From NCBI GenBank assembly GCA_029255685.2, contig CM055313.2:22297079-22361078 (forward strand): 64,000 nucleotides of DNA, read 5' to 3'. The translations under genes and the position numbers were made by a program. The notes beneath the pieces are model-generated. The model was given only the letters and a program-made list of their open reading frames with translations. It was not told where the DNA came from and did no database searches. Shown here one piece after another: positions 21,240-31,112 of the stretch. Within the stretch, counting starts at the first letter, position 1, and each line of letters starts with the position of its first letter. The DNA comes from Silene conica. Lineage: Eukaryota > Streptophyta > Magnoliopsida > Caryophyllales > Caryophyllaceae.

Positions 21240-24200
21240 CTACAACTTAGGAACACATCCAATTCCCATGGAATGAATGTGCCCTTCATGCTTATCACGT
21301 GGTAATGCTTTTGTGAGAGGATCAGCTATGTTGTCATCCGTAGCGATCTTATCAATGAAAATCTCCTTTTGCTCCACGTAATCTCTGATTAGATGAGCTT
21401 TCCGTTGTACATGCCTAGCCTTGATGCTAGACTTATGCTCCTTAGCTTGGAAGATGGCACCTTTATTATCACAATAAACGGTGATTGGGTCATTCGAACT
21501 AGGCACTACTGATAGTCCTTGTAAGAATTGACGCATCCATATTGCTTCCTTAGCTGCTTCTGAGGCGGCATAGTACTCGGACTCAGTCGTAGAATCTGCT
21601 GTAACACTCTGTTTAGAACTTTTCCAGCTGACAGCAGCACCATTAAGAGTAAAAACGAATCCAGATTGAGATTTCGAGTCATCTCGATCCGTTTGGAAGC
21701 TAGCATCTACGTAACCCGTGGCGCAGAGCGTCGAGTCGCCTCCGTAAGTCAATCCCCAATCTTCAGTCCTCCGTAGGTACTTAAGAATGTTTTTCACGGC
21801 CATCCAGTGTTGTTCACCTGGATGAGCTTGGAATCGACTAGTCATACTCAATGCATATGCAACGTCTGGACGTGTGCATATCATGGCATACATGATCGAT
21901 CCTATTGCCGAAGCATAAGGAATCCGACTCATGCGCTCTTTCTCTTCCAATGACTTAGCTTCTTGAGTCTTGCTCAAGTGAAGCCCAGGAGTCATAGGAA
22001 GGAACCCCTTCTTGGAGTTCGTCATGCTGAATCTCTCTAGAATCTTATCTATATAAGACTCCTGACTGAGAGACAACATCCGTCGTGATCTATCCCTGTA
22101 GATACGGATGCCCAAAATTCTTTGTGCCTCTCCCAGATCTTTCATCTGGAAATGGTTTTTCAACCATGCTTTAACCGAAGATAAGAGAGGTATGTCATTC
22201 CCAATCAAGAGTATGTCATCGACATACAGTACTAGGAATACAATCTTGCTCCCACTCGACTTGATATAGAGACATGGTTCCTCGACTGATCGAATGAACC
22301 CATTCTCTTTTATCACTTGGTCGAAGCGATGATTACAACTCCGCGATGCTTGCTTAAGTCCATAGATGGAACGCTTAAGCTTGCAAACTTTCTTAGGATG
22401 TGCTGGATCGATAAAACCCTCAGGTTGTACCATGTACAACTCTTCCTCCAAATAACCGTTTAAGAAGGCGGTTTTAACGTCCATTTGCCATATTTCATAG
22501 TCATGAAATGCGGCGATCGCTAAGATAATCCGAATGGAACGTAGCATGACTACGGGTGCAAAGATCTCATCATAGTGCAAGCCTGGCACTTGAGTGAAAC
22601 CTTTAGCAACTAGTCTAGCCTTGTGGATATCTTGTTGTCCTTCCACGGCATGCTTTATCTTGTAAAGCCATTTGCATTGAAGGGGACGTACCTTTGCAGG
22701 TAGGTCCACAAGATCCCACACGTTGTTCTCATACATGGAGTCCATCTCGGATTGCATGGCTTCTAGCCATAGCTTTGAGTCAGAACTAGTCATGGCACCT
22801 TTATAGGTTGTGGGTTCATTACCCTCTAGGAGTAAGACGTCATCCATATCACGTTCCTCGACCATACCAATGTATCTGTCCGGAGGAATAGAGACTCTTC
22901 CCGACCTCCTAGGTTCCTCAGGGATATCTACCGCAGCCTCGGTTGAAGGAACTGTTTCCTCCAATGGTTGCTCGGTAGTTGGTTCTTGAACCTCCGATAA
23001 CTCGAAAGTTCTATTACTCGACTTGTTCTCGAGAAATTCTTTCTCTAAGAACGTCGCACTAGCCGCAACAAAAACACGTTGTTCGGTAGGCGAGTAGAAG
23101 TAATGACCAAAAGTTCCCTTTGGATAGCCTATAAAGTATGTCTTGACCGATCGCGGGCCAAGCTTATCCTCGTGTCTCCACTTGACATAAGCCTCGCAGC
23201 CCCAAACCCGAATAAAGGACAAGTTAGGGACCGTTCCCTTCCATAATTCGTATGGAGTCTTGTCAACAGCTTTAGACGGACTTCGGTTAAGTATTAGAGC
23301 GGCTGACAAAAGAGCATAGCCCCACAATGAATCAGGCACAACGGTGTGACTCATCATGGATCGAACCATATCAAGTAGAGTTCGATTTCTCCGTTCGGAC
23401 ACACCATTTAATTGTGGTGTTCCAGGTGGAGTCAACTGTAGCACGATGCCACAGTCTTTAAGGTGTTGATCAAACTCGTGTGAAAGATACTCACCACCAC
23501 GATCCGAACGTAGTGCTTTAATCTTTCTACCCAGCTGGTTCTGTACCCTATTCTGGTATTCTTTGAACTTGTCAAAGGATTCACTTTTGTGCTTCATTAA
23601 GTAGACATAGCCATATCTACTCAAATCATCCGTGAAAGTGATGAAATACCTATAGCCCTCTCGTGCGTTGATCGACATAGGCCCACATACATCCGTATGT
23701 ATGAATCCTAATAGGTCGGCAGCGCGCATTTCAACACCTTTGAAGGAAATACGAGTCATCTTGCCGATGAGACATGATTCACACGTGCCATATGATTCGA
23801 AATCAAAGGGCGAGATAGCTCCATTCTGTATGAGCTGTTTTACGCGTTTCTCATTTATGTGTCCCATACGACAATGCCATAGGTAAGTTTGATCTTTGTC
23901 ACCTACCTTTAATCTCTTGTTATTCACATGTAATATCTCGGTAGTTTGATCTGAAACATAAATTCCATTCATGGAAACTGCCTTGCCATAAATCATATTG
24001 TGTAAGGAGAAAATACAGCTATTATTCTCTATTACAAATGAAAAACCGAGTTTGTCAAGTGCAGAAACTGAAATAATGTTTTTGGACAAACTAGGAACAT
24101 AATAACAGTTATATAAAAATAACTCGAATCCACTTGGAAGCTGGATCACGTATGTTCCCTTCGAGACTGCAGCCACACGTGCTCCATTCCCGACACGCAG

Positions 24201-24392
24201 GTCCACCTCACCCTTGATTAGGGGTTCTTGGTTTCGGAGGCCCTGCACATGATTACATAGATGAGAACCACAACCAGTATCAAGTACCCAAGTTCCGCAA
24301 CTTGCGTGGTTAATCTCAATCATGTGAATAAAAGAAGAAGAAGACATACCAACAGGAGTAACGCGGCCTGCCTTAATGTCCTCGCGATACAC
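21240..24392 (-). CDS. pol: C2 pol: protease, integrase, reverse transcriptase, RNase H
   Basis: This is an uninterrupted 1050-codon frame in register with gag. The protease motif DTG is at residues 38-40. The GAG-pre-integrase zinc region is near 170-215, and integrase follows with HTDVCGP, RSDRGGEY and SERRNR supplying the DDE residues. Reverse transcriptase has KARLVAKGF, MDVKTAFLNG and the catalytic YVDD (YVDDILLIGND). RNase H ends the protein (TGYVDASFQ, ADSTTESEYYAASEA). All catalytic residues that I can recognise are present. It opens at a non-ATG codon because it is the continuation of gag after a single stop at 24420-24422. It encodes the full copying and integration machinery. Confidence 0.93.
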   Translation of the reverse strand: MYREDIKAGRVTPVGMSSSSFIHMIEINHASCGTWVLDTGCGSHLCNHVQGLRNQEPLIKGEVDLRVGNGARVAAVSKGTYVIQLPSGFELFLYNCYYVPSLSKNIISVSALDKLGFSFVIENNSCIFSLHNMIYGKAVSMNGIYVSDQTTEILHVNNKRLKVGDKDQTYLWHCRMGHINEKRVKQLIQNGAISPFDFESYGTCESCLIGKMTRISFKGVEMRAADLLGFIHTDVCGPMSINAREGYRYFITFTDDLSRYGYVYLMKHKSESFDKFKEYQNRVQNQLGRKIKALRSDRGGEYLSHEFDQHLKDCGIVLQLTPPGTPQLNGVSERRNRTLLDMVRSMMSHTVVPDSLWGYALLSAALILNRSPSKAVDKTPYELWKGTVPNLSFIRVWGCEAYVKWRHEDKLGPRSVKTYFIGYPKGTFGHYFYSPTEQRVFVAASATFLEKEFLENKSSNRTFELSEVQEPTTEQPLEETVPSTEAAVDIPEEPRRSGRVSIPPDRYIGMVEERDMDDVLLLEGNEPTTYKGAMTSSDSKLWLEAMQSEMDSMYENNVWDLVDLPAKVRPLQCKWLYKIKHAVEGQQDIHKARLVAKGFTQVPGLHYDEIFAPVVMLRSIRIILAIAAFHDYEIWQMDVKTAFLNGYLEEELYMVQPEGFIDPAHPKKVCKLKRSIYGLKQASRSCNHRFDQVIKENGFIRSVEEPCLYIKSSGSKIVFLVLYVDDILLIGNDIPLLSSVKAWLKNHFQMKDLGEAQRILGIRIYRDRSRRMLSLSQESYIDKILERFSMTNSKKGFLPMTPGLHLSKTQEAKSLEEKERMSRIPYASAIGSIMYAMICTRPDVAYALSMTSRFQAHPGEQHWMAVKNILKYLRRTEDWGLTYGGDSTLCATGYVDASFQTDRDDSKSQSGFVFTLNGAAVSWKSSKQSVTADSTTESEYYAASEAAKEAIWMRQFLQGLSVVPSSNDPITVYCDNKGAIFQAKEHKSSIKARHVQRKAHLIRDYVEQKEIFIDKIATDDNIADPLTKALPRDKHEGHIHSMGIGCVPKL

Positions 24393-24419
24393 GGGGCATG
24401 AGCGCCTCCAATGCCCAGT

Positions 24420-25271
24420 CTAATGGCAATGGTGACATTCCATGCTAGTATCCTTGCTCTTAGTCTTGCCCTGTGAGTTGCTCGACTCACCTGGCCCACT
24501 CTTAGTAAATCCTGGTTTCTTGAACCTGGGCTTACCTACTGCTAGGTCGCCCTGAGCTTTAGCCTTCCCTTTACCTTTTCCCTTACTGGAGATCATGAGA
24601 ACATCCTGCTTCATGCTACCACTTAATTTCAGATCCTTCTCAGTCTGTACGAGAAGGGAGTGGAGCTCATGAGGAGTCTTCTTCATGAAGTTCATGTAGT
24701 AGTTGGCCCTAAAGAGGGCGAACCCATCATGAAGCGAATGAAGCATACGATCAACGATTATGTTCTCACTGATCTTGCAGTTCAGGGTCTCCAGTTTCTC
24801 GATATTCTCAATCATGTTGAGAATATGTGGGCTAACCGCTTGGCCCTTCTGGAGTTTCGCCTCAAAGAAGCGACATGTATGCTCATAAGAAACGATTCTC
24901 GGAGCTTTGGAGAATTCGTTAGAGAGCGTGGTGAAAATCTTGTTTGCACCATGGGATATGAAGCGTCTTTGCAAATTTGATTCCATTGCATAGATGAGTA
25001 CGTTCTTTATCGCACCCGCTTCCATGACGAAGTCGCTATGAGTGCGAACTTCGTTGGCTCTAGCTCCAGTTCCTGGGTGTGCCGGAATGGGCTCAGTTAA
25101 ATACTTAAGCTTTCCGTCAGCAATGGCAGCATTCCGTAGTGCTGCCTCCCAGTCAGAGAAGTTTGACCCATCATTCCTCAGTCTAGTTGACTGATTCATG
25201 GAGTCCATGAAGGCCTTTAGCCAGGATTCACGTGCTAGCTTGGCACTTGGCATTGGGTCTTCACCAGCCAT
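24420..25271 (-). pseudogene. gag: C2 gag, ended by a stop inside the zinc knuckle
   Basis: This 283-codon frame starts at an ATG (MAGEDPMPSAK). A capsid-type region spans about residues 15-220 and a basic Lys/Gly-rich tail follows. It ends at TAG (24422-24420) within the CCHC knuckle. The residues before the stop (ECHHCH) and the nine codons after it (TGHWRRSCP) together make a normal CX2CX4HX4C finger. The stop is one base change from a sense codon and is in frame with pol. The element would therefore make capsid without nucleocapsid, plus polyprotein only on read-through. Confidence 0.88.
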
Positions 25272-26920
25272 TTTAGTTATACAGCAGTTTTAATGAACGT
25301 GTTCTACACTGAAAAAGAAGATAAAACAAAACCATATAAGCAACTTATTGTTGTGATTTAAGTCTATATTAAATTGAATTTAAACTCGTAGACTCATGCA
25401 TTTATATAATTGATCTCCCTCAAGAATTATATAAATGATCCCAAGACTCAATTTCCGTATATTGATAAGCCCACAGTTTGGCTAATTCCACCGTTGGAAC
25501 TCTTGGTCGATAGATTTCCGTAAATCCTATCTATTAGTCCATCTCAGTCACTGGATATTATCGAGTGACCATGATGTTGAGATAAAATAAATCATCTGTT
25601 CCCACTTACCCGACATAGAAGGGGTCATATTATGCCTACCGAAGAAGAAGGGATTCATGGGAGGCTGATTTATAAAGACTATTCTCAATTTTTGGTTATA
25701 CGAGGAAGACCCCATCGACTTATATTTATTCATATTAAGTGAACTAAAATCTAGCATATTCGTGAATGAATGAAATAAAGTGATGGCTTTGCAATTGACA
25801 TGTGACATCTGTATTGTCACAGAAAACTAACGCGTAACCTCTACATGAGTCAGTTTTCAGGCATGTAATAGGTGGTTTGGTTTTAGGCGGAATATGATGC
25901 AAGCTATTATCGATGAAAGCATAAAATAAATGCGATAAACGTAAATAAAAGTCCTAGTGTGGCCTATCCTACCAAAATAAACATAAAACAACTTGGAATC
26001 CACTGTTGGACCCTAGAAGCTTGTCTTGATGTTCCATCTTGGTCCTTGCAGTGGGAGTGAGCATCCGGTCTCCGTCTTCGGTCTTCACAAAATTACTAAT
26101 TTAAATTACAAAAGTAGTCCTAGATACATTCTAATTTAAATACAAAAGTAATTACATGGCAAAAACCCAAAACGGAGATTCAAGATCTCAAAATTACAAG
26201 CAAGATTGTGTCCCATCATTACGGTGACACAATCTTCTAAGGCCACACTAAGTTACAACCGTTTGCAAAAATTAAATACGTTATTGAAAGCATTCACAAG
26301 GCATTCAACAAGACGATAAATAAAATGCATCAACTAAAACAAAATTCATTCATGACATAATACTGTTATTATGATTAACAAATTTTTACCAAACCACCTT
26401 TTAGGATTAAAATTATGTGATTATACCGTTTTAACCACTTTAATTTTAATAAGTTTATAATCCTATTATTTTAAACCGTTTTAAAATAATATGTATCAAA
26501 CGAGGGTGAACCGTTTCACAAAATTAATAATATACTATTTCCGTATATAGTATATTACTAAAGGCCATGTGAAAATAAAACATGTTATTTTCGGAAAATA
26601 AAAAAAACGAGTCTGTTACAGGGGTGGTCTACCGACCCAATAAACAGGTCTACCGACCACCTGACGAAAAAAAAAAAAAATTTTTTTTTTTTTTTTTAAA
26701 GCAGAATGGTCGACCGACCCGAAAAACAAGTCGACCGACCACAAAACACGAAACCGAGTTTCTGAACACGATTTCTCACAAAAGATAAACTGTCGAAACA
26801 GAAAAACACGCAGGAGGCGGTCGACCGACCGCAACGGGGGGTCGATCGACCGACTTAGCGGCAGAAGACGATTTTTCAGGTTTTAAGACTTACGAAAAAC
26901 ACAAAGGTAAAATTTTCATG
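25272..26920 (-). other. C2 untranslated leader
   Basis: About 1.65 kb lie between the primer site and the gag ATG. There is no credible long frame. It holds a cluster of GGTCGACCGACC words near the primer site (26626-26854) and, in the middle of that cluster, a run of A directly followed by a run of T (about 26666-26697) that could fold back. Confidence 0.7.
26626..26854. repeat. Interspersed GGTCGACCGACC motif array in the C2 leader
   Basis: Six copies or close variants occur at about 26626, 26647, 26708, 26729, 26819 and 26840. Core forms are GGTCTACCGACC, GGTCGACCGACC and GGTCGATCGACCGAC. The word is near-palindromic. Spacing is uneven, and the intervening sequence is not repeated, so this is not an ordinary tandem repeat. 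Confidence 0.75.
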
Positions 26921-26937
26921 GCCTGGCTCTGATACCA
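26921..26937 (-). other. C2 primer-binding site (initiator tRNA-Met)
   Basis: In element sense TGGTATCAGAGCCAGGC begins two bases after the 5' LTR. It is an exact match of TGGTATCAGAGC to the 3' end of initiator tRNA-Met. Confidence 0.85.
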
Positions 26938-26939
26938 CT

Positions 26940-28016
26940 TGTGGGGAATATAGCATGTATTCGCCCCAAACTTGCAGGATTATAATGAAACATACAATTG
27001 TGATTATAGTCATAAGTTATTAAAAAGCATGAGAAAAGAAGTACAACCTTTAGTCCTTGTGCGAATGGCCTAAGAACAGGAATTAACACAAATTCCCTCC
27101 TATAACTTGCACCCAAGACTTAGAATGAGACGTGGCCGCGTGTGCTAGAAATCCTCTCCAACTGCCTTGCAATATTGGGAGAGCTATTAAGGTTTTAGAT
27201 GTGAGATCTGAGGTTTTGGGAGAAGAATGCTCTCAAAACCCTAATTATCTTTGAGATTTGTTTAAACAGTGTAAACAAGAGTCACCGACATAAGGAGAGT
27301 CCTCCTCCTTATGTAGCTCTTTTGGCCGAAATTTCCAATAGGGTAGGAGTGGGCTTTCCACTCTTACCTTATTCTAATTTGTGATTCGACCCATTTAGCT
27401 AAACTTTATTCGCGGGTTTTGTTTATAAATCGTATGCATGTTATCAGATATTAATGCAGTCGATGTATTGATAATGGTCTGATAAAATTACGATATTGTA
27501 TAATTACCCAAATTAATATAACTGTTTATATTAATACGCGAATACAATATTTAATTAAATATAACCGTTTATATTTAATTTTACGAATTAATCATGCAAT
27601 CCGTATTAACTAAAATTATTTAATCCGTATTAAATAATAATCTCAACATCTTATTGACTAATTTAATAGTCAATACCTCTGACTAACTGTTTAGTCATAT
27701 CCGGCATAAATGTGATTGTATTTTCATACCTTCACATCTCTCAAACGTGTCCTATAGGTGTGACGTATAGGGACCAGTTGATCACCGCCATCCGTATGAC
27801 AATAACGTCAAACTTATCTAGCAAGCCAACCATTATTGATAAACGTGGATCAACTGGTAATAATACAAAAGTATGCCCTTGTGAGCCTTAAAGAGATTTA
27901 ATAAGTCATTGTACTTAATTGTCAAGGACACCAGCCCCAACAATCTCCCACTTGTCCGTACAAGGGTATGGGCAATGACGTTATCACACTACATGTGGAG
28001 GACACAAGCTCCAACA
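26940..28016 (-). repeat. 5' LTR of C2
   Basis: It has the same length as its partner with about four substitutions, including one in the inner stem of the conserved hairpin. The 74-bp extension (27943-28016) is present here as well, so it was fixed in the element before this insertion. Confidence 0.92.
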
Positions 28017-28021
28017 TAACA

Positions 28022-28262
28022 TAGTCTCGTTATGCGTAATATATTAATTAATTAATTAATTTAATTAATTGATCATGATATATATATTTGGTTACGTAAT
28101 TATATTAGTTAGTCATTATGTATATTACATTGATAGGTGTTGATTACATGAAGAAGTGTTTCTAATTCGATATTAGCTGCGTAATGGGTTGCTTGCGGAT
28201 GAGAGGTAGGATAATTTAATATGTCATCTTGCTTGCTTATTCTGTTTGGATGTTATTGGATG
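28022..28262. other. Unique sequence between C2 and the hAT nest
   Basis: About 240 bp that continues, after removal of the nest, at 50980-51234 and, after removal of G2, at 62253. It includes an (ATTA)n-like microsatellite around 28043-28075. No gene is recognised. Confidence 0.5.
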
Positions 28263-28601
28263 ATTTATAAGAGACCTGATCAGGGGTGGGGTTGGGCCGG
28301 GTTTGGGTCGGGTCCATGCTAAATAAACGGCCCAAATGCATGTGTCGGGCCGGAAAGGTGGGCCATATTTTTTGGCCCAAACCCATAATTGTTCAGGCTA
28401 TAATTGGCGTCGGGGCAAAACGGGTCAAAACGGGCCAAAATGATACAATATGAAGCATCAACAAAATGGATATGTGAACAAACTATTAGCAACAAAATAA
28501 ATTTTTGAAGTCTTAGGTGTTTGACTTCTACTCTTTTGGTCAGGAGGTCAATACCATAGAGGCATAGATAACTCATGAGTTGACAAAAAAATATTAGTCC
28601 A

Positions 28602-29054
28602 TGATAGTAGATATTTATGTCGGTCTTAGATTGTGATTTTATCACAATCTAGTCTTTTACTTCGGGTCGTTAGTATCGTTTTGTCAAGTATTTGATTTTT
28701 GGTCATGTTGTGGTTTTGTGGCATTTTTATCCTTAGTCCTTGTTAATCTTTATGTTCGAAATCAAGGGGATTCATTCATCGGTCCAAGGGTAGCACACGA
28801 ATATCATCATCATCCGATTTCTTGCTTGGAAGAGCTGAAGTTTTGATCAAAGAAAAGAAGAATTCCAGCCAGAACCGCAGCCTGCGAGAGGAGGAGCAGC
28901 CTGCGGTCACAGGCGCAGCCTGCGTCTGTTTTGGCAGCCTGCGCTGTTTTACGCAGGGCTGCGGTTTGTGACGCAGCCTGCGGTTTCGGCTGCCTTGTGG
29001 CGTTAATCTCAGCTTTTGGAAGAATCGTCCTAGGGTTTTGTGCACCCATATAAA
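28602..29054 (+). repeat. Athila 5' LTR, part A
   Basis: This is the first 453 bp of the LTR, ending at ATAAA (29050-29054), the left copy of the C3 target duplication. It contains six forms of the GCAGCCTGCG word (about 28876-28983). It is one base different from the same part of the 3' LTR. Confidence 0.93.
28876..28985. repeat. GCAGCCTGCG word cluster in the Athila LTR
   Basis: Six forms of CGCAGCCTGCGG spaced about 15-25 nt apart, with unrelated sequence between. The 3' LTR copy is at about 49464-49573, with one base change in the last word. Confidence 0.8.
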
Positions 29055-30320
29055 TGTTGGAAACTAAGTTCCTGATTTTATACTCAAATCTAATATGAGT
29101 TTTGTTTCTTTAAGTTTAGGTCATAAAACTTAAATGGATCTTATGCATGCAAGATGATATCATAAGATGAGATAGTCCTTACATTGGTTTTAGAAGGTTT
29201 ATACTCAATAATCACCTATTATTTGAGTCTTCAAGCCACCAAAATTTACCCTTAAACGATCTAACAAAAATCGTCTCCTAAAGGTGCGTATCAAGGACCC
29301 GATCTCAAACTAATACTAATTTTGTTACTAGAAAATTAGTACAAGTATACTAGAAATATTATTAATATTACTTCTTAATATTATTAGTGGTTGAATGATT
29401 TTGCCATACTAGAAAACTAATTTCTATGTAGAATGTGTTTTTGGTAGTATGAAATGGTGCACAAGCATATAGACACACCTTAAACCAAGAGGCATTTTGT
29501 GTATATATAATAGAAGCATGATGAGCTTGCTTGCTCATGCACACTAGCCGGCCATCAAGCAACCCCATGGCCTATGCATGGCCTTCTATCACTTACACAA
29601 AAGTAAGCAATATGCCTTACATCCCTCTTACACACCTATCACATAGGTTTTGTGTACAAAATACACAATGCCCTAATACTACCAATGTCACGGCTGAAAT
29701 GGGTTTGTCATAGACCCATTTTGTCTTTGTCAATTGTGTTGATATGTAACATGTCACATATGTTTCATAACACATGACCCAATTTGTTAATTAGGTAATT
29801 TTAACTCTTAAAATTCATAATTCACAATTTTACAACATTTAAATAATACTAGTAGTAATTCGAAATTACCACTTTATAAAAATGTAATATCATAATTTTA
29901 ATCACAACTCTTTATAATATTATGATCAACCGTGTTCATTCTCAATTTAATCGTTTCCTAAACGAATAAATGAAACCGTGTAATAAAACCCATTTTATTA
30001 CTTTGACTGTTATTATTATGATCCCATTACAATAATATTTGTCTCGCAAAATCATTTCCAAATTCCTAGTTGTTAATTAATTTGTATCCAATACAATATT
30101 AATTAATTATTCCATTGAGACGAAATTCCTTAAAGATATGACCTTAAGGGATCAACTGATCACCACCATCATATGACGATAATGTCAAACTCTAGACAGC
30201 CAATCATTATCGGTAAATGTTGATCAGTTGACTTTAAAAGAGTAACACTCCTAATTGTGTTTCATTCAAATGAGTTTTAATTATGTCAACACACTATTGT
30301 CGAGGACACTTCCTCCAACA
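29055..30320 (-). repeat. 3' LTR of C3
   Basis: In element sense it starts TGTTGGAGGAAG and ends GTTTCCAACA. A TATA-type stretch (TTATATATAC in element sense, about 29502-29511) is the likely core promoter. It carries the conserved double stem-loop at about 30151-30231. Confidence 0.92.
30151..30231 (-). other. Conserved double stem-loop in C3 3' LTR (U3)
   Basis: The outer arms TCAACTGATCA (30152-30162) and TGATCAGTTGA (30221-30231) and the inner arms CGATAATG (30177-30184) and CATTATCG (30205-30212) are perfect complements. The loop again has TCAAACT. Relative to C2, five base pairs are changed on both sides so that pairing is kept. Confidence 0.7.
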
Positions 30321-30331
30321 ATCTCCCACTT
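30321..30331 (-). other. Polypurine tract of C3
   Basis: In element sense AAGTGGGAGAT directly precedes the LTR start TGTTGGAGG. Confidence 0.75.
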
Positions 30332-31112
30332 GTCCGAGACAAGTGTGTGTTACCAATTCTCTTGCCCTATTACTATCTCCCACTCAATGCATGGCGTCCT
30401 CTCAGGTCGTGCCGGCAATTGATTAAAATCTAGAATGGTTTATCTCGATCTGGAGTTATAACTACTGACCGGAATTATCTACCATAGATACCTTCCGAGC
30501 GTGGCCACGCATTTCTAGTTATTATTCTCCTCGAGTGGCCTAGAGATATTTCTCAACCCTGACAAGGGGTGGACAATTCCTAATCGACTTATTCCTTCCG
30601 GCTAGCCACAGCCCATCATAACCCAAAATATGTCCTTATAAACCCCAGCTACGAAGGTGTTAGGACATAAATCAAAGTTAATCTGAAAACTATGCCACCT
30701 CAGAGAACAGTCATTAGTCCAAGAACTGACTCATGTGAAACACGATAGATGCTCCCGCCACGACCAGGCAGTCTTTCAATAAGAGTACGCCAGAGCTCTA
30801 TCAGCAGTCATTAGCCCGGCAAATGTATCTTAACATGTCTATGCCTAGGTGATCGACTAGTCATCCCGTATGACCCTATGGCAATTGAACTCGCCATCAA
30901 TCGCATCACACATCCGGTTGCATTGAGATGTCACCTCACTTAAGCAACTAGGGGCGAGGTCATGATAATTCAATTCACTTTAATGGGGTTCAATATGGTC
31001 TCACCATCCCATTTGAATTTTACGACCTTGGTTTTTGAGTACTTAAACTCTATTACGATAAATGTATTATGAACAACTTGAAAAAAATAACACTTTATTT
31101 CATCCTCATAAT
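30332..31112 (-). other. C3 3' untranslated region
   Basis: About 0.8 kb without credible frames. It has segments related to the same part of C2 (20463-21239), such as CTCCTCGAGTGGCC. Confidence 0.55.

Larger units (their letters stand above)
19375..28016 (-). mobile_element. Angela-like Ty1/Copia retrotransposon (C2), 8.6 kb, nearly intact
   Basis: Two 1077-bp LTRs (19375-20451 and 26940-28016) differ at about four positions and are flanked by a perfect duplication TAACA (19370-19374 and 28017-28021). The order inside, in element sense, is a 1.6-kb leader, gag, protease, integrase, reverse transcriptase, RNase H and about 0.8 kb of 3' untranslated sequence. The reverse transcriptase is of the BARE1/Angela kind (IYGLKQASRS, YVDDILLIGND). 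Only one in-frame stop interrupts the polyprotein, and the LTR similarity marks a recent insertion. Confidence 0.95.

Noticed and set aside
26582-26834. Frames in the C2 leader over the GGTCGACCGACC words
   Set aside because: They are driven by the repeated word and the A/T runs, and exist on both strands.
28876-28985. CRISPR-like array in the GCAGCCTGCG cluster
   Set aside because: Spacing is irregular and short, spacers are not uniform, and the genome is a plant's.
28776-29049. Arg/Gln-rich frames in the Athila LTR (also at 49364-49649)
   Set aside because: They are produced by the repeated GCAGCCTGCG words read on the minus strand, and have no homology or expression context.
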